A DNA stretch of 64,000 nucleotides. Origin: an uncultured Ruminococcus sp. (lineage in GTDB: Bacteria; Bacillota; Clostridia; Oscillospirales; Ruminococcaceae). Location: NCBI GenBank assembly GCA_902787825.1, contig CADAHS010000006.1:20233-84232 (forward strand), written 5' to 3'. A program made the position numbers and the translations under genes. Under the pieces are notes generated by a model. That model was not told where the DNA came from and searched no databases. It worked only from the letters and a program-made list of their open reading frames with translations. Shown in pieces: positions 34,044-42,566 of this stretch (the stretch's first letter is position 1; each line of letters opens with the position of its first letter).

Positions 34044-35249
34044 ATGCGTGGATTTATTTTTATGCTCATCAAAGACAATAAGGTTGATGTAATGGGCAAG
34101 GAATTCCTGTTAGGTGAAATGACTGTATCGTTGATAAACACACCTCAGGAACAGATGGATAAGATATTTGAGGTGATGCTTGAACTTGAAAACTCGGTTT
34201 TTATGCAGTATTGCACATATCCGTTCATACCCTGCAAGCCATATATCCCGATAACCAAAAAGCCGAAGCGTGCTGTAATGATAGATGATATTACGGAAGC
34301 TGATAAGCTGTTGAGAAAAGCCTATGACTTGATAATGTCCGTCGATGTATGCAAAGCTGCATTCCCGATCGGACCTCTTGAAGAACAGCAATTGGATGGA
34401 ATCCGTGTCGGTAGTGAGGAGTATCTGAAACTCGTTGCCAGCTATTCGCAGTATTTCAATTATATCTACTGCACAGCCTATGACCTGACCACGATGTATG
34501 GATACTGCCGAGAATTTGCTGATGATCTAGTCATTCGGCTTGACGCTCTCAATACCAGTGAGCTTTCAAAAGCATATGAATATATCGCTTTCCCTGATGA
34601 GTGCAGATTTACCATTGATAGCCTGCTTGATCCTCTTGAGGGAGAGTATCAGCTGGGCGATTCGATGATCCTGCAATACATACCTATGTGTAAAGACAAC
34701 AGCGACGAGTGGTATATTGCTGAATACTTCAGATTTGACACCTTGCAGGGACTGCTCAAAACAGACTTTGTGCGTGGCTTGATGAAAGGACACTTCCCAC
34801 GCAAGTGCGAGCACTGCGGACGGTACTTCCTTATGACAAAGGGTTACCACACAAGGTTCTGCGATATGCCGTCGCCCGAAGACCCTGCGATGACTTGCCG
34901 TCAGGCAGCATACAAAAAGGCTAAAAGCAAAGAGCTCAGCAAGGACGATCCCAAGTACCAAAGCTATATGCGGTGCAGAAAAAGGATAAACACAGCTTTT
35001 GCTCGTGGTTCTATCGGCGAAAAAGAGAAAGCGCTGCTGCTCTCAGCGGCGGAGGATATGTACTTTGAGGCACAGTCGTCGCCCAAGTACTCTAACGAAG
35101 AATTTGAGCAGCTTTTGAGCAGCGAGAACCTATACAAGCTCTGCGGTTTACAGTACCATGGCAAAGGCAGACCTAAAGCTGTTCGGCGAACAGAAAGCGT
35201 AAAACGAACACAGAACGAACAAGGCAAACAGCGTAGTTACGCCGTTTGA
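34044..35249 (+). CDS. DUF6076 domain protein
   Basis: 401 residues from the ATG at 34044, preceded by GGAGGTGAT. A zinc-binding-like cluster (KCEHCGRYFLMTKGYHTRFC) lies near residues 255-275, followed by a helical region. The family is found next to sigma factors in gut Firmicutes mobile elements; its function is unknown. The cysteine cluster suggests nucleic-acid binding. It is followed by the sigma factor gene after 49 bases that carry inverted GTTCG repeats. Confidence 0.75.
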   Translation: MRGFIFMLIKDNKVDVMGKEFLLGEMTVSLINTPQEQMDKIFEVMLELENSVFMQYCTYPFIPCKPYIPITKKPKRAVMIDDITEADKLLRKAYDLIMSVDVCKAAFPIGPLEEQQLDGIRVGSEEYLKLVASYSQYFNYIYCTAYDLTTMYGYCREFADDLVIRLDALNTSELSKAYEYIAFPDECRFTIDSLLDPLEGEYQLGDSMILQYIPMCKDNSDEWYIAEYFRFDTLQGLLKTDFVRGLMKGHFPRKCEHCGRYFLMTKGYHTRFCDMPSPEDPAMTCRQAAYKKAKSKELSKDDPKYQSYMRCRKRINTAFARGSIGEKEKALLLSAAEDMYFEAQSSPKYSNEEFEQLLSSENLYKLCGLQYHGKGRPKAVRRTESVKRTQNEQGKQRSYAV

Positions 35250-35275
35250 TACAGTTTGTTCGGTGTGTTCGGCGA
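35203..35275. repeat. Second AACGAACA/TGTTCGG cluster
   Basis: AACGAACA at 35203 and 35214 inside the 3' end of the DUF6076 gene, then inverted TGTTCGG motifs near 35258 and 35266 just before the sigma-factor gene. Confidence 0.6.
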
Positions 35276-35298
35276 AAAAAAGAGGGGAGGGGGCAGCT

Positions 35299-36099
35299 AT
35301 GTCAAACGAGGAACTGATACAGCGTTTCTATGACGGTGACCAGTCTGCGCTGGACGAGTTGTATCGGTGTAATACTTCATATATCCGCAGACTCGTAAAG
35401 ATAACAGTGCAGAATTACGAACAGTATATTTCGGCGGCTGACGACCGCAAGGACTTGTTCCAGGTCGCATCGTTTGAGTTTGTAGAGCGAATTAAAAAGA
35501 AGGAATACGACGCTGAAAAAGGAACGCTGCTCACCTACATCACACCGTATCTGAAAGCAAGCATGCGCGAATATATCGGTCAGAATTTCTCTTTGTTCAA
35601 AATGTCGGGCAAGACATTCAGGCTTATCTCAAAGTGCAGAGCATTGGATAAGAGATGGATGTCAGATGAAGAGATAGCAGGCAGGCTCGGTATTTCGCCG
35701 AGGCAGGTCAGAGCATATCTGCGTTTCTCTTTTTACCATAGTGTCGTCGTCAACGGCGATACCGAAGAGATAGGATTCGTCAGCGAGAGTACGCTCTGCG
35801 CAAACGAACAGCACCCTGATGACATCGTTTACTGGAAGTGGTGCAAGCTCTACACCCGTGAGCTTTTTGAACAGCTTTCACTGCGTGAGAGATATATAAT
35901 CGGCTCGCATTACGGCATATTCGGCTACAAGAAAATGACCGATGAGAACATAGGCAAGATTCTGACAAAGACCCGTGATGCGGTGATGAAAGACATAGAG
36001 GTTATTCTCAAAAAGCTTCGGGAGATGTACTATGATAACAGCAACCTGTACCGTTGGCGCAAAGCACATTGGCTGGTGTGGGACGCAACGGGGGAGTAG
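35299..36099 (+). CDS. Sigma-70 family RNA polymerase sigma factor of a mobile element
   Basis: 266 residues from the ATG at 35299, preceded by GGGGAGGGGG. An ECF-like region 2 (DDRKDLFQVASFEFVERI, near residues 48-65) and a longer region 3 (ISPRQVRAYLRF) are present. The C-terminal helix-turn-helix is weaker than usual (LSLRERYIIGSHYGIFGYKKMTDENIGKIL). It resembles sigma factors of gut Firmicutes integrative elements and probably directs transcription of element genes. It is the last gene of the mobile element before hsdM. Confidence 0.8.
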   Translation: MSNEELIQRFYDGDQSALDELYRCNTSYIRRLVKITVQNYEQYISAADDRKDLFQVASFEFVERIKKKEYDAEKGTLLTYITPYLKASMREYIGQNFSLFKMSGKTFRLISKCRALDKRWMSDEEIAGRLGISPRQVRAYLRFSFYHSVVVNGDTEEIGFVSESTLCANEQHPDDIVYWKWCKLYTRELFEQLSLRERYIIGSHYGIFGYKKMTDENIGKILTKTRDAVMKDIEVILKKLREMYYDNSNLYRWRKAHWLVWDATGE

Positions 36100-36159
36100 G
36101 ATTACAGTGTCATTATACGAAAATTGTAGTACAAATAAGGTGAAACTGCACAAAAACTG

Positions 36160-36188
36160 TTGATTTATTTGTCAAAGTGTGGTATAAT
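36160..36188 (+). promoter_or_regulatory. Promoter of the type I R-M operon
   Basis: TTGATT (36160-36165), 17-base spacer, TATAAT (36183-36188), 30 bases before the hsdM ATG. Confidence 0.75.
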
Positions 36189-36218
36189 TAGACAGATTAT
36201 AAGAAGCGAGGACTAGTT

Positions 36219-37724
36219 ATGGCTGATAAGAATAATGCAAATATCGGATTTGAAAAACAGATATGGGACGCTGCGTGCGTACTGTGGGGACATATCCCTG
36301 CAGCTGAATACAGAAAGGTTATCGTAGGACTTATCTTCCTGCGTTATATTTCGAGTGCTTTTGAGAAGCGCTACAACGAGCTTGTAGCTGATGGCGACGG
36401 CTTTGAGAATGAGCCTGATGCTTATCTTATGGACAACATTTTCTTTGTTCCGGAAAAAGCACGGTGGTCATTGGTGGCTGCTGCGGCGCACACTCCTGAG
36501 ATAGGCACTGTAATCGATGATGCAATGAGAGCTATCGAGGACGAGAACAAGACCTTGAAGAACGTTCTCCCGAAAAATTATGCAAGCCCAGACCTTGATA
36601 AGCGCGTGCTTGGTGATGTGGTTGATCTGTTCACCAATATGGATATGACTGACACTGAGGACAGCAAGGACTTGCTTGGTCGTACATATGAATACTGTAT
36701 CGCTCAGTTCGCCGCATACGAGGGCGTTAAGGGTGGTGAGTTCTACACTCCGTCAAGCGTGGTTCGCACACTCGTTGAGATACTGCGCCCATTTGAGAAC
36801 TGCCGTGTATATGATCCTTGTTGTGGATCAGGTGGTATGTTTGTACAGAGTGCAAAGTTTATTCAGGCGCATAGCGGCAACAGAGGAAATATCTCTGTTT
36901 ATGGACAGGAGTCCAATGCTGATACATGGAAAATGGCAAAAATGAATATGGCTATTCGTGGCATAGATGCTGACTTTGGACCATATCACGACGATACATT
37001 TTTTAACGATCTGCACAAGACTTTGAAAGCGGATTTCATCATGGCAAATCCGCCATTCAATCTTTCAAACTGGGGACAGGACAAGCTCAAAGATGATGTC
37101 CGCTGGAAGTACGGTACTCCGCCTGCGGGCAATGCCAACTATGCTTGGATACAGCATATGATACATCACCTTGCACCAAACGGCAAGATCGGTCTTGTGC
37201 TTGCAAACGGCGCACTCTCCACGCAGTCCAGCGGTGAGGGCGATATTCGCAGACGCATCATCGAGGACGATCTGGTCGAAGGCATTGTCGCAATGCCGAC
37301 ACAGCTTTTCTATTCCGTTACTATTCCCGTAACGCTGTGGTTCATCACAAAGGGCAAGAAGCAGAAAGGCAAAACGCTGTTTATTGATGCCCGTAAAATG
37401 GGTTATATGGTTGACCGCAAGCACCGTGACTTCACGGACGAGGATATTCAGAAGCTCGCTGACACATTCAAGGCATTCCAGGACGGCACATTAGAGGAAG
37501 TCAAGGGCTTCTGTGCGGTGGCTGACATTCAGGCTATCGCCGCACAGGACTATATTCTCACGCCAGGCCGCTATGTCGGCATTGAGGAGCAGGAAGATGA
37601 CGGCGAGCCGTTCGATGAGAAGATGAAGCGCCTGACCTCGGAGCTGTCGGATATGTTCAAGAAGTCCCATGAGCTTGAAAATGAGATCAGGGAGAAGCTG
37701 GGGGCGATTGGGTATGACATTTGA
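36219..37724 (+). CDS. hsdM: Type I restriction-modification system M subunit (N6-adenine methyltransferase)
   Basis: 501 residues. The N-terminal HsdM domain is followed by the methyltransferase motifs: DPCCGSGGMFVQS near residues 203-215 (motif I, SAM binding) and NPPF near residue 274 (motif IV, catalytic). It forms M2S with HsdS, methylates the host's target sites, and joins HsdR in the full restriction complex. The end overlaps hsdS by 11 bases. Confidence 0.96.
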   Translation: MADKNNANIGFEKQIWDAACVLWGHIPAAEYRKVIVGLIFLRYISSAFEKRYNELVADGDGFENEPDAYLMDNIFFVPEKARWSLVAAAAHTPEIGTVIDDAMRAIEDENKTLKNVLPKNYASPDLDKRVLGDVVDLFTNMDMTDTEDSKDLLGRTYEYCIAQFAAYEGVKGGEFYTPSSVVRTLVEILRPFENCRVYDPCCGSGGMFVQSAKFIQAHSGNRGNISVYGQESNADTWKMAKMNMAIRGIDADFGPYHDDTFFNDLHKTLKADFIMANPPFNLSNWGQDKLKDDVRWKYGTPPAGNANYAWIQHMIHHLAPNGKIGLVLANGALSTQSSGEGDIRRRIIEDDLVEGIVAMPTQLFYSVTIPVTLWFITKGKKQKGKTLFIDARKMGYMVDRKHRDFTDEDIQKLADTFKAFQDGTLEEVKGFCAVADIQAIAAQDYILTPGRYVGIEEQEDDGEPFDEKMKRLTSELSDMFKKSHELENEIREKLGAIGYDI

Positions 37725-38286
37725 AACGCACTTCATATCTGAATTGATTGATGAAATATCAATGGGTCCGTTTGGCTCTAATATCAAGGTTGAATGCTTT
37801 GTAGATGAGGGTATTCCTGTCCTTAATGGAAGTAACCTTGAGGGCTACGAACTTAAAGAGGATTCATTTCGATATGTCACGGAAGAAAAAGCTGATTCTC
37901 TCAACAAAGCTAATGCCTACCGTGGAGATGTAGTGATAACGCATAGGGGTACATTAGGTCAAATCGTCTTTATTCCACAGACATCGAAGTATGATAGATA
38001 CGTCATTTCACAGAGTCAATTTAGAATTCGTTGTAATGATAAGATACTTCCAGAGTATATGGTATATTATTTCCATACCCGTATAGGACAGCATAAGCTC
38101 TTATCAAATGCTTCGCAAGTTGGTGTACCTGCTTTAGCTCGTCCCTCTACTACTTTTCAGAAGATTGATATTGAAATACCTGATATAACTACGCAACGGC
38201 GAATTGTTGCTGTTTTACAGAGAATCCACGACAAGATAGCTGTTAATACTGCGATAAATGAAAATTTACTCTTACAAGCAGTCTAA
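37714..38286 (+). CDS. hsdS: Truncated type I specificity subunit, expressed half (phase-variable)
   Basis: 190 residues from the ATG at 37714, inside the end of hsdM. It holds one target recognition domain (SELIDEISMGPFGSNIKVECF...) and the central conserved helix TAINENL, where it leaves the homology and stops after six codons. Full HsdS has two such halves. The break is at a 15-base repeat (38254-38268) that lies in inverted orientation at 38913-38927. Flipping the segment between them would join this half in frame to the cassette at 38283-38927. In the present orientation the product is a half-subunit, which may dimerise or be inactive. Confidence 0.9.
   Translation: MTFETHFISELIDEISMGPFGSNIKVECFVDEGIPVLNGSNLEGYELKEDSFRYVTEEKADSLNKANAYRGDVVITHRGTLGQIVFIPQTSKYDRYVISQSQFRIRCNDKILPEYMVYYFHTRIGQHKLLSNASQVGVPALARPSTTFQKIDIEIPDITTQRRIVAVLQRIHDKIAVNTAINENLLLQAV
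38254..38268 (+). repeat. Inversion repeat, hsdS copy
   Basis: ATAAATGAAAATTTA encodes INENL. Identical copies are at 38913-38927 (inverted) and 41012-41026 (direct). Confidence 0.85.
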
Positions 38287-38927
38287 ATCCGCACCGCTGA
38301 CACGTCAATCTCGCCATTCATCAGTTTCGGCAGGAGTGTGTCACGGAGGGCGGCAAGGCGTTGATTTTCAATAGTTCTGTTGAGAATATCGCTATAAATA
38401 GGCTCTGCTACAGCTATGAAGCTATCAATTTGCTCCGATGATAAGGCAGGAACACTCTCTGTATCAAAATCACGGGTAATAATAGCATCGAATACAGCTC
38501 CGCTTGCCTTATGCTTTAATGCTTTTACAGTTTCGAGGACATAGTGATAAACAATGATTTGGTGAAGTCCGTTCTTGCCTGCAAGAGCATAGCAAGATTG
38601 GTTCATCGACATAGGCACGCCTGCAAGGCTAACCTTTCCGACAGTACCACGAGCTGTAAGAAATACGGTATTTACAGGATATAAGCGACTATTGCAGTTA
38701 TCAAGCCCCAAAGGAGTAATACTCTTTTCAGTTGTCAAAACATAGGGAGCGCCTACATCTTTCGGGGTAAAGAACGGTATTTCGCCGTTCCAATACTCTT
38801 GCTTGCCTGTTTTGGGCGTTCCGCCACCAAGCACCTGAATAACAGAAGTGAACGGCACTCGTTCCTGAATATCTGCTATCAGGTTCTTGAACAGAGCCTG
38901 AGCCTGCTGCTCTAAATTTTCATTTAT
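38283..38927 (-). pseudogene. hsdS: Silent hsdS cassette (second half, inverted)
   Basis: Reads on the minus strand from the INENLEQQAQALFKNL repeat to RDTLLPKLMNGEIDVSAVRI. It has a target recognition domain (VLGGGTPKTGKQEYWNGEIPFFTPKDVGAPYV) and a C-terminal conserved region but no start codon or ribosome site of its own; an open frame extends a few codons to 38963. It is a storage cassette that becomes expressed when flipped against the hsdS half at 37714. Its last 55 bases match the end of the second hsdS (41619-41680) in inverted orientation. Confidence 0.88.
38913..38927 (-). repeat. Inversion repeat, cassette copy
   Basis: Inverted copy of ATAAATGAAAATTTA; the identity with the copy at 41012 continues for about 17 more bases (GAGCAGCAGGC and on). 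Confidence 0.85.
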
Positions 38928-38951
38928 ACTATTAAAAAGGAGTATAAAGAT

Positions 38952-39443
38952 ATGGCTAAACAACGTTCAGTATTTGAATTAAACGGAATAACATATTATT
39001 CGCCTAAGGCTGCTGCAGACAATTGGAAAATGTCTCATCAGGCTGTTACATCTGCTTGTAAAGATGGAAGAATTGTTGGTGCTATTCAGGATTCCACTAA
39101 TCAATGGTGTATTCCAAATACATCTATGATGCCATTAAGTAAAGAAACCATACGCAAAATAATGATAATCACATTAGCGTTAAAAAACACACCTAACATT
39201 ATGATTTCAGGTTTAGAGAATTATGATGTACATAAGCTCTACGCATATTTAAGAGATACAAATTACATCAAACCATTTAACGAAAATAGCAGTAGAATAC
39301 CATATGAGGCGATATTAACAGAAAAGGGAATGGATCTTGTAATTGAAAGCAAAAAAATAGAAATGGATTGGACAAATATAGCTGTTCTACTTGTTCAATG
39401 TATTCCAAGTTTTCTTGAAATTGGAGCTGCTTTAGTACATTAA
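38952..39443 (+). CDS. Small protein with DNA-binding-like N-terminus
   Basis: 163 residues with an AAGGAG site 8 bases before the ATG. The N-terminal segment (ITYYSPKAAADNWKMSHQAVTSACKDGRI) resembles a MerR/excisionase-type winged helix. A hydrophobic segment lies near the C-terminus (IAVLLVQCIPSFLEIGAALV), which might be a membrane helix. It lies between the silent cassette and the recombinase. It could act as a directionality factor or regulator; I do not recognise the family. Confidence 0.65.
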   Translation: MAKQRSVFELNGITYYSPKAAADNWKMSHQAVTSACKDGRIVGAIQDSTNQWCIPNTSMMPLSKETIRKIMIITLALKNTPNIMISGLENYDVHKLYAYLRDTNYIKPFNENSSRIPYEAILTEKGMDLVIESKKIEMDWTNIAVLLVQCIPSFLEIGAALVH

Positions 39444-39489
39444 CTCTATTGGTTGTAGTGATGTTGGTACTACGAAAGGAGTATCAACT

Positions 39490-40476
39490 ATGAAAACTGA
39501 ACTAATCACCAACATCGAGCAGGCTATGCTGAAAAAGCTCGATAATGCACAACTTCAAGCCTTGCACGAAGTTCTTGTGCAGGTTTTCAAGGGCGTGTCG
39601 GTCACGGCTGTGGCTGATGCCGACAAAGCACCCGACAAAACGGAAATATTAGAGGAATTTCTCTCTGCAAAGCGGATAGAGGGTTGCTCGGAGAAGTCAC
39701 TGAACTACTACCGCAAGACGATCACGGCAGCTCTTGACAGTATCGGCAAGGGTATCAAGCATATTACAACAGACGATCTGAGGGCGTATCTGACTGACTA
39801 TCAGGCGAAGAAGAAGTCCAGCAAGGTCACTATGGATAATATCCGCCGTATCCTGTCGAGCTTCTTCTCTTGGCTGGAGGACGAGGACTATATCATCAAA
39901 AGCCCCGTTCGGCGCATTCACAAGGTCAAGACAAGCAAGACAATCAAGGAAACCTACACGGATGAGAACTTGGAACTTATGCGTGATAACTGCGTAGAAT
40001 TGCGGGATTTAGCGATGATTGATATGCTCGCTTCTACGGGTATGCGTGTCGGCGAAATGGTCTTGCTGAACCGCAGCGACATTGATTTCAATGAGCGTGA
40101 GTGCGTGGTGGTTGGCAAGGGCGATAAGGAGCGTATGGTGTACTTCGATGCCCGTACAAAGCTCCATTTACAGAGCTATCTTGCTTCACGGACAGACAGC
40201 GATCCTGCCTTGTTCGTGTCGCTCCGATCTCCCCATAAGCGGTTGACGATAGGTGCGATAGAGCTGCGGTTGCGTGAAATGGGGCGAAAACTCGGTATAA
40301 ACAAGGTTCACCCCCACAAATTCAGGCGAACGCTTGCAACTATGGCTATCGACAAAGGTATGCCGATCGAGCAGCTTCAAAGGTTGCTCGGTCATCAAAG
40401 AATAGATACTACACTACAATATGCGATGGTGAAGCAGAGCAATGTGAAACTGGCGCATAGGAAATATATTGGATAG
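39490..40476 (+). CDS. Tyrosine recombinase, probable hsdS invertase
   Basis: 328 residues. The N-terminal core-binding (SAM-like) domain is followed by the catalytic domain with Arg (STGMRVGEM, about 185), the HxxR box (HKFRR, about 276-280), the second His (LLGHQRI, about 300) and Tyr (TLQYAMV, about 311). All catalytic residues are present. Genes of this type inside hsd loci invert hsdS segments at short inverted repeats. Its end overlaps the second hsdS by 8 bases. A GTAGT/ACTAC hairpin lies just upstream (about 39454-39472). Confidence 0.93.
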   Translation: MKTELITNIEQAMLKKLDNAQLQALHEVLVQVFKGVSVTAVADADKAPDKTEILEEFLSAKRIEGCSEKSLNYYRKTITAALDSIGKGIKHITTDDLRAYLTDYQAKKKSSKVTMDNIRRILSSFFSWLEDEDYIIKSPVRRIHKVKTSKTIKETYTDENLELMRDNCVELRDLAMIDMLASTGMRVGEMVLLNRSDIDFNERECVVVGKGDKERMVYFDARTKLHLQSYLASRTDSDPALFVSLRSPHKRLTIGAIELRLREMGRKLGINKVHPHKFRRTLATMAIDKGMPIEQLQRLLGHQRIDTTLQYAMVKQSNVKLAHRKYIG

Positions 40477-41680
40477 GACGGTGATTTTTGTGAGTGAATG
40501 GAAAGAATGCACCATAGCCGACTTAGGTGAAGTTGTCGGCGGTGCTACTCCCTCTACAAAAAAGCCTGAGAATTATGAAAACGGCGATATATCTTGGATT
40601 ACTCCAAAAGACTTATCTACTCTCAGCGGAAGGTACATTTTTCGTGGTGAACGTAATATTACGGAAACTGGATTAAATAGTTGTTCGACAAGACTCTTAT
40701 CACCTAACACGGTATTGTTTTCTTCTCGCGCTCCGATAGGATATGTTGCTATCTCTGCTAAGGAAATGTGTACCAATCAGGGCTTTAAGAGTGTTATCCC
40801 AAATATTAATACGGACTTTATGTTTCTTTATTATCTGCTGAAATACAATAGGGATAACATCGAAAATATGGGAAGCGGTACTACATTCAAGGAAGTATCA
40901 GGCAATACTATGAAGTCAATCAAAGTATGTGTGCCTGTTGATATAGACGAACAGCGCAGGATAGGTGCAGTGTTGTCTGCAATTGACGATAAGATAGAAC
41001 TGAATACTGCGATAAATGAAAATTTAGAGCAGCAGGCACAGGCGTATTTCGTAGACCTTTTTATCACCAATGTTGACCCGAATTGGAGAATAGGCACTAT
41101 TTCCTATTTGGGCAATGTAGTCGGTGGAGGTACTCCGTCAAAAAAGATTGAGGAATACTATACAAGCGACGGAATAGCGTGGATAACCCCTAAAGACTTA
41201 TCTAATGACAAATCCAAATTTGTTGCTCACGGCGAAACAGATATTACAGAATTAGGGCTTGCCAAAAGTAGTGCTACCCTTATGCCGAAAGGCGCTGTAC
41301 TGTTCAGTTCTCGTGCGCCTATCGGGTATATTGCTATTGCAGACGGTCAAGTTTGCACAAATCAGGGCTTCAAGTCTATTGTTCCATTTGACAATGTAGG
41401 TACTGCTTTTGTTTATTATTTTCTGAAAGAAAAACTTTCTGCAATTGAAAATGTTGCTTCGGGTTCTACATTTAAGGAAGTGTCAGGCAGTACCATGAAG
41501 AATTTTACGGCAATCATTCCTGATAACGATACATTAGCTGAATTTCAGCGGTTTTGCAGTCCTCTATTTGAACAGCAGCGAGCTTTAGAGTACGAAAATC
41601 GTTATCTTTCGTCTATTCGTGACACCCTCCTGCCGAAGCTGATGAACGGTGAGATTGACGTATCAGCGGTCAAAATTTAG
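40469..41680 (+). CDS. hsdS: Type I specificity subunit, full length
   Basis: 403 residues with two target recognition domains (starting near residues 6 and 206) separated by the helical linker KIELNTAINENLEQQAQA (about residues 177-195) and ending in a second conserved helix (RDTLLPKLMNGEIDVSAVKI). The two domains are clearly similar to each other, including GGATPSTKKPENYENGDISWITPKDL and GGGTPSKKIEEYYTSDGIAWITPKDL, so they may recognise related half-sites. It carries the third copy of the 15-base inversion repeat (41012-41026). It sets the sequence the R-M complex recognises. It overlaps the recombinase stop. Confidence 0.94.
   Translation: MDRTVIFVSEWKECTIADLGEVVGGATPSTKKPENYENGDISWITPKDLSTLSGRYIFRGERNITETGLNSCSTRLLSPNTVLFSSRAPIGYVAISAKEMCTNQGFKSVIPNINTDFMFLYYLLKYNRDNIENMGSGTTFKEVSGNTMKSIKVCVPVDIDEQRRIGAVLSAIDDKIELNTAINENLEQQAQAYFVDLFITNVDPNWRIGTISYLGNVVGGGTPSKKIEEYYTSDGIAWITPKDLSNDKSKFVAHGETDITELGLAKSSATLMPKGAVLFSSRAPIGYIAIADGQVCTNQGFKSIVPFDNVGTAFVYYFLKEKLSAIENVASGSTFKEVSGSTMKNFTAIIPDNDTLAEFQRFCSPLFEQQRALEYENRYLSSIRDTLLPKLMNGEIDVSAVKI
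41012..41026 (+). repeat. Inversion repeat, second hsdS copy
   Basis: Third copy of ATAAATGAAAATTTA, here inside the intact hsdS. Confidence 0.85.
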
Positions 41681-41724
41681 GCGGCTGGCAAGCGTAAATT
41701 TTCATTTATGAAAGGAGCGTTTCT

Positions 41725-42513
41725 ATGCTTTTTGGTGATAAAGAAACAGATTTTATTCAATCCTTTCAAGACATAGATGATTCCGAGGTGTTTTTCCCTT
41801 TTGAATCGGATGTAGCAATCGACATTTATCAAAAGATTCATTCAAAAGAAAAATGGAGTAAATGGATTGACAGTTCAGGCAAATCTGATCCACCGCCCGA
41901 TTTTTATTCTAATGATTATAAACTAATGATGGATGTAATGCGTGTGAACGATCACGAACATAAAGGAAAAAAAGGTAAACTCTACAACCCGTCCATGAGT
42001 CATGAAAAACAAATGCTAAGAGAATTGGAAGAAGCAGGCGTATTGAAGCAATTTCCTAATGCAAAAGTTTATTTGAACGGTGATACACAATTACCGACTT
42101 ATGAGGATCATAATTATGACCTTTATCTGAAATGCTTCTGCCGTGTAATAAAAAAACACATCGAAAGCATTCCCTTATATAAGAAAAATCATCCTGGTTG
42201 TAAAGTGTTGTTCTTTGTGTTTGATGAATCATCAGCATATTTCGAATCTGCCTGCTCAATAGATTTACAGGAAAAATGTGTTGAGAATCATATATACTCA
42301 GGGATCCCGCATCTGTTCTTCGAAGATGAAGCTTTTCTAGAGGCATTTATAGATAAAGGAATTGATTTTCTATTATGGTTTGCACCATATAAAAGATTCG
42401 AAAACTTAGATCCGCCAATAGAATTACCCAAGTTGTGTGTATTTGACTTATCAATAGATAGTTTCCGAAAAAAACGATATGATGAAAATAGAATGGTAAG
42501 TGTTGAAAGATAA
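41725..42513 (+). CDS. Unknown protein inside the hsd operon (A)
   Basis: 262 residues with an AAAGGAG site before the ATG. No signal peptide or membrane segment. The region is acidic and aromatic-rich; a run of buried strands (CKVLFFVFDESSAYFESA, PHLFFEDEAFLEAFI and IDFLLWFAPYKRF) suggests an alpha/beta fold. I do not recognise the family or a catalytic motif. It lies between hsdS and hsdR with two other unknown genes in the same direction. Confidence 0.7.
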   Translation: MLFGDKETDFIQSFQDIDDSEVFFPFESDVAIDIYQKIHSKEKWSKWIDSSGKSDPPPDFYSNDYKLMMDVMRVNDHEHKGKKGKLYNPSMSHEKQMLRELEEAGVLKQFPNAKVYLNGDTQLPTYEDHNYDLYLKCFCRVIKKHIESIPLYKKNHPGCKVLFFVFDESSAYFESACSIDLQEKCVENHIYSGIPHLFFEDEAFLEAFIDKGIDFLLWFAPYKRFENLDPPIELPKLCVFDLSIDSFRKKRYDENRMVSVER

Positions 42514-42566
42514 AGATGTTTATGATTTGAAATCTGTGTAAAGGACTATTTGTAGAGGAGGAAGAT

